The position numbers and the translations under genes are program-made. Of a stretch of 64,000 nt of DNA, positions 25,650 to 33,759 are shown one piece after another (position 1 is the first letter of the stretch; each line of letters starts with the position of its first letter). The notes under the pieces were generated by a model. The model was not told the DNA's origin, ran no database searches, and saw nothing but the letters and a program-made list of their open reading frames with translations. Source of the DNA: Planctomycetota bacterium (GTDB lineage: Bacteria; Planctomycetota; Phycisphaerae; Phycisphaerales; Phycisphaeraceae); contig JAJRXX010000051.1 of NCBI GenBank assembly GCA_024276075.1, positions 1 through 64,000 on the forward strand, in the 5' to 3' direction.

Positions 25650-27641
25650 TCACGCGCTGGCGACCTGGGCTTTGAACTTCTCGACACGCCCCTCCAGGGC
25701 TTTGATCTGCTCTTCGATCTGCTTCACGAACTTGTTGGTCTCGTACGTGCCACGCACCGCCTCGAAGTCTACAGCCACGTCATCGGGTTGGCCGTCGTGG
25801 CCAAAACCGGTCTGCGTCATTTCGCCGAACTCCTTAGACGCGTCGCCCAGGATGACCCTCAGGAACTTGCCATTGACTGCCAACAGGTCTTCAGCGACCT
25901 TGCCGACGTCTTCCTGGCTCATCGTGTCGACGTCCTGATCAAACACCTGCTTGTAAGCCCGCTTGACCCAAACCCATTCGTCGTCGGCGTAAGCGGCGTG
26001 GACCTTATCCAGCGCGGCGTTCAGGGCGTTTAGATCGGCGATCTTCCCGCTCTCCACGTCGGCGCAGAGGTCATCGAGGCGCTTACGAGGCATCATCTGC
26101 CCACCGATGTCGAGCCAATCTTCGCTGTACACCGCGTCGGGCGACGAGGCCAGTGCCTTGCTCAATGCATTACCCTGTGCCTGCTCGATGCGCGAGAGCA
26201 CCTTTTCAAGCAGATACATGTGGATGCCCGAGCGGTAAAACTTCTGCCCGGTACGCAGCAAGACACGCTTGATGTCGGCGCCGTTGAAATTGATCGAGTC
26301 GACGGTTTTTTCGGTTTTTTCGTGGATCTCGGCGAGCTTGGCCGAACCGCGGATCATGCGACCCACCGTCAGCGGGCTGAACACGTCAAACGAGATGCGG
26401 TCGCGCTTGACAACACCCTTTCGCCGATCGCGTGTGGGCCACTTGGCACCGTCTCGAACGGTGCCGACGGTTGAGAGGTTTAGCCCCGGGATCAGCGAAC
26501 ACTTGCCCGTGGGGGTGGCGTCCAAAAAGCTAAACGGCAAGTCGGACGTGTCGAACGTGCCCTTGTGCTTGCCCAGCACCACCGAAAACGGCCCCACCCG
26601 ACACGGCCACATCATGTACGCAAACGAGCCGGTCTTCGACCCGCGTTCGAGCTTGCCCTCATGCAGCGGGCCGAGCTTGTACATGTGGTTGGACTGGTTC
26701 GTGCCGCTGCCTGCGTTGTAAAAACTAAACAAACCCGCGATCAGGAGCGTCGATTTGTGGTGCGTAACGGTGTAAGGCCCAGCAAAGATGCTGCACGCCT
26801 CGCCGTGGAAGCCTTCGCAATTGGCGAAAAACGCGGAGTTCTCAGCTGAGAATTGCTTGCCGATCTGGCAGCCCTGGCCCACGAAGGTCTTGCTGACAAT
26901 GGCGCCGCCGGTAACCTGCGACCCCTCGCCGATGATGAATTTCTCAGCTTGGACGTCGGCGCCAACAGTCGTCGGTGCGTCTTCGGCACTCAGGACGGTG
27001 CCGTTGACCAGCGACGCAGCGGAGTCGATCACAGCGTGGTCGCCGATGTTGACATCGACGATCCGCTTGACGGAACTGATGCGTACGTCGGTGCCGACGC
27101 TGCCGCGATTGCCCTTGACCGCCGACGCTGCGGAGCGGGCGATGGCGGTAAGTTTTTCGATAAACTTTGGCCGGTAACGGTGCACGCACATCAGGTATGC
27201 GATCTGCGAAGACAGCTCGTTAAACAGAATCACCTCACGCCCGCCGCCCTCGTTGAGGACTTCGATTTCGACGCCGTTGCCGAACGCCGCCCCGGGCTGG
27301 GTCTGCATGGTGCCGACGTCTTCGATGCAGGTGTTGTCGCCGATATCGTAGCTCGCCAGGTGCGAGCCGATGTTGGCGATGCGTACATTGTCGCCGATGG
27401 TGCAATCGGCGACATAGGCGTTGTAAATGCCCGCTGGTTTGGCTAAACCCGTGGTACTCGCGGCACTGCCGCCGACCGCGCCGATACGGACGTCGCCGGA
27501 AAACTGTGTGTTACGCAGGCGGGCTGTGTCGAACGGCTCGGCGACCTGAACGCGACTCCAATCGTCACTGGTACAGCCCTGCCCCGTAAGGGCTTGAACT
27601 TCATTATTTTTTAAGGATCGGTATTGGGTCGTCTGTGCCAC
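25650..27641 (-). CDS. DUF4954 family left-handed beta-helix protein
   Basis: A 663-residue protein. Residues about 45-330 hold hexapeptide-type repeats (for example TIGDNVRIANIGSHLASYDIG, IGDHAVIDSAA, VGQGCQIGKQF) predicting a left-handed parallel beta-helix as in acyl- and nucleotidyltransferases. The following part, SIFAGPYTVTHHKSTLLIAG and NQSNHMYKLGPLHEGKLERG, is characteristic of DUF4954 proteins, common in Bacteroidetes and planctomycetes and sometimes annotated as UDP-N-acetylglucosamine pyrophosphorylase-related. The C-terminal third is helical and ends in a coiled coil (KQIEEQIKALEGRVEKFK). Start GTG 27641 with AAGGAG. Biochemical role unknown. Confidence 0.82.
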   Translation of the reverse strand: MAQTTQYRSLKNNEVQALTGQGCTSDDWSRVQVAEPFDTARLRNTQFSGDVRIGAVGGSAASTTGLAKPAGIYNAYVADCTIGDNVRIANIGSHLASYDIGDNTCIEDVGTMQTQPGAAFGNGVEIEVLNEGGGREVILFNELSSQIAYLMCVHRYRPKFIEKLTAIARSAASAVKGNRGSVGTDVRISSVKRIVDVNIGDHAVIDSAASLVNGTVLSAEDAPTTVGADVQAEKFIIGEGSQVTGGAIVSKTFVGQGCQIGKQFSAENSAFFANCEGFHGEACSIFAGPYTVTHHKSTLLIAGLFSFYNAGSGTNQSNHMYKLGPLHEGKLERGSKTGSFAYMMWPCRVGPFSVVLGKHKGTFDTSDLPFSFLDATPTGKCSLIPGLNLSTVGTVRDGAKWPTRDRRKGVVKRDRISFDVFSPLTVGRMIRGSAKLAEIHEKTEKTVDSINFNGADIKRVLLRTGQKFYRSGIHMYLLEKVLSRIEQAQGNALSKALASSPDAVYSEDWLDIGGQMMPRKRLDDLCADVESGKIADLNALNAALDKVHAAYADDEWVWVKRAYKQVFDQDVDTMSQEDVGKVAEDLLAVNGKFLRVILGDASKEFGEMTQTGFGHDGQPDDVAVDFEAVRGTYETNKFVKQIEEQIKALEGRVEKFKAQVASA

Positions 27642-27819
27642 GGTGGTGTCTCCTTGCCGTGATAATACGCTTGAAGTAACTGTCGAGAGGCGGTCAGGCT
27701 ATGGCGTCGTTTCCCCTAACCCACGAGCGTGTCGTCGATCGGGATAATGAAGCGGCGTGCTGCCTCATACCTCTCGTTGGATTACTCTAATTCCAGCATT
27801 TTCGTATCGAGAGGAAGCG

Positions 27820-27857
27820 GAAAAACAACCCCCTCGCCCGTCACAGACGAAGGGGCT
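27820..27857 (-). terminator. Probable minus-strand terminator for the synthase gene at 27990
   Basis: On the minus strand GCCCCTTCG...CGAGGGGG folds into a GC hairpin followed by TTGTTTTT. It is about 130 bases beyond the stop codon of the gene ending at 27990, with repeat C1 in between. Confidence 0.6.
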
Positions 27858-27887
27858 CGTAAATTCTTTAGTCAAAACGCAGCCTTA

Positions 27888-27989
27888 TACGCATCCGCGT
27901 ATATTTTGACCGCGTCGTATATCCATAAGTATTTGCGACATCTGATCCCACGTACAAGAACAATCGGACAATACTTAGGGTGATTGGTA
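27888..27989. repeat. Family B/C element, copy C1 (102 bp)
   Basis: Begins TACGCATCCGCGTATATTTT and ends GGGTGATTGGTA. Its ends are those of family B read on the other strand (TACCAATC and GCGTA palindrome) with a diverged centre. On the minus strand it starts right after the TAA stop of the synthase gene (27990-27992). Confidence 0.87.
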
Positions 27990-29405
27990 TTAAACACCCA
28001 CACCGACTTTACCCTTATACTTTTCCCAGATCGTGGGCATCAGTTCGCGGGTCTTGGTTTCGAGTTCCTGGTCGCTAATCGCTGTGAGGCGTTTCTCGAC
28101 TTCGTACTGGTCCATAACCCAACGAGCGAGCTTGTGGACCTTGATCTTGCTGATCCTATCATCGCCCTTGAGCCCGAAGAAATCATTGACCCACAGCGCC
28201 ACGCCATCGGCACCGGTCTTGTCGGTGATAGCCACGCGTGGGGGCCTCTGCAACAGCTTTTCGGTATCAAAAATGTTGTAGATGCGTTCGTCCTGGCGCA
28301 GCCCACCAGCGTGGATGCCCGCACGGGTGGTGTTGAAGTGTTTGCCAACAAACGGGTAGTTCTCCGGGATCGGCAGGCCAATCGATTTCATGTATTCGGC
28401 TAGCTCGGTGATCACCGGGGTGTCGATCCCGCACAGGTCGCCCTTGAGCGCGATGTATTCCATGATGGCGCCTTCGAGCGGCGGGTTGCCGGTGCGCTCA
28501 CCGAAGCCAAACAGTGTGCCGTTGACCGCGTTGCAGCCGTATAGCCATGCCGTGGAGGAGTTGGCGTGTACCCTGTGGAAGTCGTTGTGGCCGTGCCACT
28601 CGAGACGGTCACTGGGTACGCCTATCTCTTGGTTTAATTTGTAGATCAGCTTGGGGATGCTGCGTGGCAGGCGAGCGTTGGGGTAGTGAAGGCCGAATCC
28701 CATCGTGTCACATAAACGGATTTTCACAGCCAATTCCGGGGGTACATCTCTACTCATCTCCATGAGTCGCTCGACAAAAGGCAGGACAAAGCCATCGATG
28801 TCCGCCCGGGTCAGGTCCTCAAGGTGACAGCGGGGTCGAACACCGGCTTCAAACGCAGCGGCGACGACCTCGCAGTAGCTATCCATACATTCCTGACGGC
28901 TCTTGAACTTGAGCTTCTGGAAGATGTGGTAATCCGAGCTGCTCGTGAGCATGCCGGTCTCTTTGAGACCCGCTTCCTTAACAAGGCGGAAGTCGGACTT
29001 GACCGCCCGAATCCAGCCCGTGCACTCGGGGTACTTGTGACCAAGCGCCCGGCAGCGGTCGAGGGTTTCACGATCATTCTTGGTGTAGAGGAAAAATTCC
29101 GTCTGTCGAATCACACCGTTGGGCCCGCCCAGCCGCGCGAGCATGTCGTAGATCTTGACCATCTGGTCAATCTCGTACGGCGGTCGTGCCTGCTGCCCGT
29201 CGCGGAACGTCGTGTCGGTGATGACGATATCGCGTTTTTTGACGTCGCTGAAGTTAAACTCGATGGGCTTGCCGTCGATATACTCGACCGTCGGGTGATC
29301 TTCGAAGTGGATCAACGGGGGCAGATTGTAATCGAATGTGTCTTCGATGAGGTTGGGTTCGGTGGTATTGACCAGGGGATGCGATTTCGTTTGCGTCGTC
29401 GTCAT
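27990..29405 (-). CDS. DRE-TIM acyltransferase: citrate (Re)/homocitrate/isopropylmalate synthase-like
   Basis: A 471-residue protein with the DRE-TIM signature ITDTTFRDGQQARPPY (catalytic Arg-Asp), the metal-binding EWHGHNDFH, and NGTLFGFGERTGNPPLEG. Such enzymes condense acetyl-CoA with a 2-oxo acid. The N-terminal and middle segments (LGGPNGVIRQTEFFLYTKNDRE..., TGMLTSSSDYHIF, RCHLEDLTRADI) look more like the Re-citrate synthase group than LeuA, and it lacks the LeuA C-terminal regulatory domain. Which 2-oxo acid is used is inference. GGAGGAATC precedes the ATG. acpP lies 35 bp upstream in the same direction, an unusual partner. Confidence 0.85.
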   Translation of the reverse strand: MTTTQTKSHPLVNTTEPNLIEDTFDYNLPPLIHFEDHPTVEYIDGKPIEFNFSDVKKRDIVITDTTFRDGQQARPPYEIDQMVKIYDMLARLGGPNGVIRQTEFFLYTKNDRETLDRCRALGHKYPECTGWIRAVKSDFRLVKEAGLKETGMLTSSSDYHIFQKLKFKSRQECMDSYCEVVAAAFEAGVRPRCHLEDLTRADIDGFVLPFVERLMEMSRDVPPELAVKIRLCDTMGFGLHYPNARLPRSIPKLIYKLNQEIGVPSDRLEWHGHNDFHRVHANSSTAWLYGCNAVNGTLFGFGERTGNPPLEGAIMEYIALKGDLCGIDTPVITELAEYMKSIGLPIPENYPFVGKHFNTTRAGIHAGGLRQDERIYNIFDTEKLLQRPPRVAITDKTGADGVALWVNDFFGLKGDDRISKIKVHKLARWVMDQYEVEKRLTAISDQELETKTRELMPTIWEKYKGKVGVGV

Positions 29406-29440
29406 GATTCCTCCATATGAAAGGATGGCGTAGCGGTTTG

Positions 29441-29695
29441 TCAGACCTGGACACCCTGCTCTTGGCAGACCTTGGAAATGTAATCGATGGCGCTGCCGAC
29501 CGTATCAACAGAAAGCGCCTCGTCCTCGTTCATCTCGATGCCGAACTCTTCTTCAAACATCGCCACGAGTTCGACTGACTGCACGCTCTCAGCACCCAGA
29601 TCGGCGCCGAATTGATCCCCGCGACCGATCTTGCTCGTATCGACCTTGAGCACGCGTGCGGTGACTTCTTTTACACGTTCTTCTACCGATGCCAT
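29441..29695 (-). CDS. acpP: Acyl carrier protein
   Basis: An acidic 84-residue protein with the four-helix ACP pattern: VEERVKEVTARVLKVDTSKI, DQFGADLGAESVQSVELVAMFEEEFGIEMNEDEA. The phosphopantetheine Ser is in GAESVQS, where the usual motif is (G)DSL; here Glu replaces the conserved Asp. It carries acyl chains as thioesters in fatty acid or related synthesis. No fab genes are adjacent; instead it is followed by a citrate/isopropylmalate-synthase-like gene. A good promoter is seen at 29896-29924 and GTAGGAGA is the ribosome site. Confidence 0.9.
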   Translation of the reverse strand: MASVEERVKEVTARVLKVDTSKIGRGDQFGADLGAESVQSVELVAMFEEEFGIEMNEDEALSVDTVGSAIDYISKVCQEQGVQV

Positions 29696-29895
29696 GGTGT
29701 TGTCTCCTACGACTTCTGGTTAGATTTATTCCTAAGCAAATGGACGAGGAATAGCCGACCTCCCTCCTCCTGACGCCCGGGGATCGAAAATCGACCGCAC
29801 CGTTCATCGTAAGCTAAGTAGCCTGCTTCCCACCGGATTCATCGGGCGACCCGACTGGGCACGACCCGACGAAATACCGCTCCTCCGAGCACTAT

Positions 29896-29924
29896 TTTAT
29901 AGAGACTCTAAGGATCGCGGTCAA
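29896..29924 (-). promoter_or_regulatory. Sigma-70-type promoter for acpP
   Basis: On the minus strand TTGACC (29924-29919) and TATAAA (29901-29896) are 17 bp apart. Transcription would start near 29889, giving a leader of about 195 bases. The bases between this promoter and 30092 hold the terminator at 30044-30066 and nothing else recognised. Confidence 0.7.
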
Positions 29925-30043
29925 GCCTTGCCTACCCCCCTGACTTGCCACCGGTGCGTATCACAAGCGTGGCTAGCCCCATCACACGACACAGATATAC
30001 CGCACACCGCCTTTCGGTATCCGATGAGCAGTCGCACTGGGCG

Positions 30044-30066
30044 GAAAAAAACCTCCGCACCGAGGG
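30044..30066 (-). terminator. Probable terminator after nagB
   Basis: On the minus strand CCTC-GGTGCG-GAGG is followed by seven T residues, 27 bases past the nagB stop. The stem is short, so confidence is moderate. Confidence 0.55.
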
Positions 30067-30092
30067 CGTATTAGGCTCGGATTCGCGATTAT

Positions 30093-30875
30093 TTACAGCT
30101 TTGGTGCACCGGGCTTCTTAGCCTGGATCCATTCGTAATAATCACGCATCTTAAGATTACCCGCTGATTCGGTATCGAGAAATACATGAGCCGAGGGGTG
30201 CAGTTGCAAGGCACTGGCGGTAATCATGCTCGTGACCGGTCCCTCGACCATCTGCGCAACGGCATCGGCTTTGCCCTTGCCGTTGGCGACCAAAAGCAAC
30301 TCCCTGGACTCGAGGATAGTACCCACACCCATCGTGATCGCGTAAATCGGCACGTCCTCTCGCTTCTCAAAAAATCGCGAGTTGTCGTCGATGGTAGGCT
30401 TAGCTAGTGTCTTGAGACGGGTGCGCGAACTGAGCGAACTGGTGGGCTCATTAAATGCGATGTGCCCGTCTGAGCCGATGCCCAGGATCTGTATATCGAC
30501 CCCGCCGCACTCCTTGATACGGTTCTCGTACCAGGCACAGAAGGCTTTGAAGTTTTTGGTCGTACCAGAGGGGATGTAGATGTTCTGATGGGGAACGTTT
30601 ACATGCTTGAAGAAATTTTCGTGCATAAAATAGTGGTAGCTCTGATCGTGATCAACCGGCAAGCCGACGTATTCGTCGAGGTTGAAGGTTGTGACCTGAG
30701 AAAAGTCGAGCCCCTCGTTCTTGTGCATTTTCACAAGTTCTTTATATAGACCCAGCGGCGTAGACCCGGTGGCCATACCAATGACGGCGTTCGGCTTGGC
30801 GTTAAGCAGGTCAGCGACCTTGACGGCGGCGGCCTTGCTCATCTCCTCATAAGACGACTTAATAGTGAGTTCCAC
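30093..30875 (-). CDS. nagB: Glucosamine-6-phosphate deaminase
   Basis: 260 residues. Motifs: IGMATGSTPLGLYKELV (phosphate loop), TTFNLDEYVGLP with the catalytic Asp, and ILGIGSDGHIAFNEP with Asp/His of the ring-opening site. Converts glucosamine-6-phosphate to fructose-6-phosphate and ammonia. The GTG at 30875 is chosen over an ATG at 31013 because AAGGAG lies just upstream, the product then has normal length, and a promoter at 30955-30983 would exclude the longer form. No nagA nearby. Confidence 0.92.
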   Translation of the reverse strand: MELTIKSSYEEMSKAAAVKVADLLNAKPNAVIGMATGSTPLGLYKELVKMHKNEGLDFSQVTTFNLDEYVGLPVDHDQSYHYFMHENFFKHVNVPHQNIYIPSGTTKNFKAFCAWYENRIKECGGVDIQILGIGSDGHIAFNEPTSSLSSRTRLKTLAKPTIDDNSRFFEKREDVPIYAITMGVGTILESRELLLVANGKGKADAVAQMVEGPVTSMITASALQLHPSAHVFLDTESAGNLKMRDYYEWIQAKKPGAPKL

Positions 30876-30954
30876 GGATTTTCGCTCCTTCCGACTGATC
30901 CAATTTGGGGTTAAGTGAATAGCAGACTTGTTGTCTCTAAGCTGCGAGTCCTTT

Positions 30955-30983
30955 ATTAGAACGGGCTTTGACCGGTACGTCAA
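30955..30983 (-). promoter_or_regulatory. Sigma-70-type promoter for nagB
   Basis: On the minus strand TTGACG (30983-30978), 17-bp spacer, TCTAAT (30960-30955). Expected start near 30948, about 73 bases before the GTG start codon. Confidence 0.65.
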
Positions 30984-31190
30984 CACCCATATCACAGCCG
31001 CCGATTGAGCCAACGGCTACGCAGCGTCACCTCTCCCACTCCGTATACAGGCGACTCCCGCCGCCATCCAACGTCCGAATACTCGGCACACATTCCGATA
31101 AGTGTTACGGGTATCCACTTGTTACGGTCTGAGCCGATAAGCATTCCGCACAACCGCAGATTTGATGCTCCAAGAGGAAGATGGCAGCTT

Positions 31191-33482
31191 ATGACGACGT
31201 TCCAAACCGATAGGGTCGAGACAGCAATCGAACAGCACCAGGCGGGGAACCTCGACCAAGCGGAGCGGATATATCTACAGATATTGGCCAAGTCGCCCAA
31301 CGACACGAACATTCTGCACCTACTCGGGTGCGTCCATCTCCAACGGGGTGAACACCGCAAAGCACAGAACTTGATCGATCAGGCGATCAAGATCAACCCG
31401 TCCATCGCGTCGTTTCACAACAACATCGGCACCACCTTGCTCGCGCAGGGTAAGCTAAAAGCAGCAGTCACCCATTACAGACAAGCTGTACAACTTAAGC
31501 CGGATTACGCCCAGGCGTATTACAACCTTGGCTGTGCCCTTATCGAGTTGCGCCGGTGGCGCCAGGCAGAAGCGATCTGCCGCCAGGGACTTAAAATACA
31601 ACCCCACCATTTTGCTCTCTGGAACAACCTCGGCCGAGCGCTTCAAGAGCAGGGCCGCCATACCGACGCCCAGCAGAGCTACCGCCAGGCGATACGGTTT
31701 AAACCCGATCTAGCACAAGCCCACGCCAACTTGGGCAACGTGCTGCGCGATCAAGACCAGCATGAAGAAGCAATCCAGGCGTACCAAAAAGCACTGGAAC
31801 TCGATAGCACGATTACCGGTATACACGCCGAAATGGGGCATTGCTTCCAATCGATGGGGCGAGCCGAAGAGGCGATCGCGTGCTACCGCAAACAGATACG
31901 GCTGACCCCTGATGACCCGCAATCACACAGCCACCTTGCTGCGGCTCTGCGGATAAACGGCCATCTAAACGACGCAATCCTTAGCTATCGCGAAGTCATA
32001 CGGCTGGCGCCGAATCACGCTCAGGGACACTTGGCGTTGGGTGATGCGCTGCGTGCGGACCACGAACCCGCCAAAGCTGAGCTAGCCTACCGACAATCGC
32101 TACGGATCAACCCCAATCACGCCGAAACACTGAACAACCTGGGCTTCTCGCTCATGACACAGGGTCGGGTCGAAGAAGCCCTGGACTGTTACCGCCAGGC
32201 GCTTCGGATCAAGCCGGGATTATCCATCGCACAAAGCAACCTGGCGTTGTTCATGAATTATTCGCCCGACTCAGACGCCGCATCGGTGGCACGGGAGTAT
32301 CGCCGCTGGGCAAAGAAGCACGGCCGCTCACCCGTAAAGCCACCCGTATTCACAAATAGCCGTAACCCGGACCGCAGGCTGCGCGTGGGGTATCTCTCAC
32401 CGGCGTTTCGCGAGCACCCCGTGGGGTTCTTTATTGATAGCTTTCTGGGACGACATGACCAGTCCGCGGTCGAGTCTTATTGCTACGCTCACATCGGCAA
32501 ACCCGACGGCGTCACGGAACGGCTACGCTCATACGCCCATCACTGGCGGTGGACGCGCGGATGTAGCGACAATGAAATTCAACAGATGATCCAACAGGAT
32601 CAGATCGATATCCTCGTCGTGGCAGCGAACCATACAGCCGGTCATCAAATGGCCATGGTCTCACAAAAACCGGCACCGATACAGGTCTCGTGGCTGGAGG
32701 GACCACCCGTTACCACCGGCCTGACGGCTATGGATTACGTGATCACCGACCGGTTCCAGTCGCCGCCCGGTCAAGATGATCAGCTCTTTACGGAATCGGT
32801 CTACCGCATGCCCGACGGATACGTCTGCTATCAGCCACCCGCCGACGCGCCCGAGGTAGCCCCCCTGCCGGCTTTGAAAAACAGGCACATCACATTCGGC
32901 TGCTTCAACGCACTAAGTAAAATAAACGCAACTGTCATACAGCTATGGGCGCAGGTGCTGCACCGCGTACCCGGATCACGGCTGCTGATGAAGACATGGC
33001 CGTTCAAGGACGAATTGGTACGCGACCGCTATTTATTTCTCTTTGCCGAGCACGGCATTGAGCGATCGAGGATAGATCTTGAGCAAGCGGTCCCCCGAAC
33101 AAAATTGCTAGCGGCCTACACCGACAGGGTGGACATTTCGCTGGACCCGTTCCCCTACAGCGGCGGCGTGACCACGCTCGAAGCTCTGTGGATGGGGGTG
33201 CCGGTCGTCACGCTCAACCCAGCACACCACGCGGTACGCCACTCGGTGAGCCACCTGTCGAACATGGGCCTGCAGGAGCTGATCGCCGACACGGAGGCAG
33301 ACTACGTCGAACGGGTTGTGGAGTTGTGCGCGGATATCGATCGGCTCACGTCGCTGCGAGCGTCGCTGCGCTCGCGCATGTCGGCATCACCGGTGTGTGA
33401 CGCCGACAAATTCGTGCGGAATCTTGAGCACGCCTACCGACAGATGTGGCACCACTGGTGCGAAAACCGAGTCGCAGCTTGA
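31191..33482 (+). CDS. TPR protein with O-GlcNAc-transferase-like (GT41/SPINDLY) domain
   Basis: A 763-residue protein. About ten tetratricopeptide repeats occupy residues 5-360 (for example ALWNNLGRALQEQGRHTDAQ, AQAHANLGNVLRDQDQHEEA). The C-terminal half (from about 395) is a GT41-type domain: RLRVGYLSPAFREHPVGFF with the His of the NHP-type motif, PAPIQVSWLEGPPVTTGLTA, and SLDPFPYSGGVTTLEALWMG for UDP-sugar binding. The usual LAGHTAGN is AANHTAGH here. It may glycosylate proteins on Ser/Thr in the cytosol. ATG 31191 starts just before the first TPR; the 62 codons upstream have no support. Confidence 0.88.
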   Translation: MTTFQTDRVETAIEQHQAGNLDQAERIYLQILAKSPNDTNILHLLGCVHLQRGEHRKAQNLIDQAIKINPSIASFHNNIGTTLLAQGKLKAAVTHYRQAVQLKPDYAQAYYNLGCALIELRRWRQAEAICRQGLKIQPHHFALWNNLGRALQEQGRHTDAQQSYRQAIRFKPDLAQAHANLGNVLRDQDQHEEAIQAYQKALELDSTITGIHAEMGHCFQSMGRAEEAIACYRKQIRLTPDDPQSHSHLAAALRINGHLNDAILSYREVIRLAPNHAQGHLALGDALRADHEPAKAELAYRQSLRINPNHAETLNNLGFSLMTQGRVEEALDCYRQALRIKPGLSIAQSNLALFMNYSPDSDAASVAREYRRWAKKHGRSPVKPPVFTNSRNPDRRLRVGYLSPAFREHPVGFFIDSFLGRHDQSAVESYCYAHIGKPDGVTERLRSYAHHWRWTRGCSDNEIQQMIQQDQIDILVVAANHTAGHQMAMVSQKPAPIQVSWLEGPPVTTGLTAMDYVITDRFQSPPGQDDQLFTESVYRMPDGYVCYQPPADAPEVAPLPALKNRHITFGCFNALSKINATVIQLWAQVLHRVPGSRLLMKTWPFKDELVRDRYLFLFAEHGIERSRIDLEQAVPRTKLLAAYTDRVDISLDPFPYSGGVTTLEALWMGVPVVTLNPAHHAVRHSVSHLSNMGLQELIADTEADYVERVVELCADIDRLTSLRASLRSRMSASPVCDADKFVRNLEHAYRQMWHHWCENRVAA

Positions 33483-33487
33483 TTCAC

Positions 33488-33621
33488 TAGAACTGGTTTC
33501 ATAACTCCCCTCCCTGTCAGGGAGGGGGTAGGAGGAGGGTCGTGTGCCCATGATTTACGGAGCTTTCACCCCTCACCCAACCTCTCCCCTCAAGGGGAGA
33601 GGGGGTTTGAAACAGGTTCTA
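33488..33621. repeat. Family A element, copy A2 (134 bp)
   Basis: Ends TAGAACTGGTTTCATAAC and, on the other strand, TAGAACCTGTTTCAAACC. Contains the CCCTCCCTG/CAGGGAGGG and CCTCTCCCC/GGGGAGAGG palindromes. Starts five bases after the stop of the TPR gene and is directly followed by B2. Confidence 0.9.
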
Positions 33622-33622
33622 A

Positions 33623-33724
33623 TACCAATCAAGATTAATACTTGCGCGGCATCTGCGAACGCGAAAACAGGGCAGACAATAAATTACATCACTTACGACG
33701 CGCTAGAACTATACGCAATGCGTA
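33623..33724. repeat. Family B element, copy B2 (102 bp)
   Basis: TACCAATCAAGATTAATACT at the left, palindrome TATACGCAATGCGTATA at the right. Best-preserved copy; same length as B1 and C1. Confidence 0.9.
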
Positions 33725-33759
33725 TAACCAGATAGCCGCGACGAACACCGGCTCTCTCT

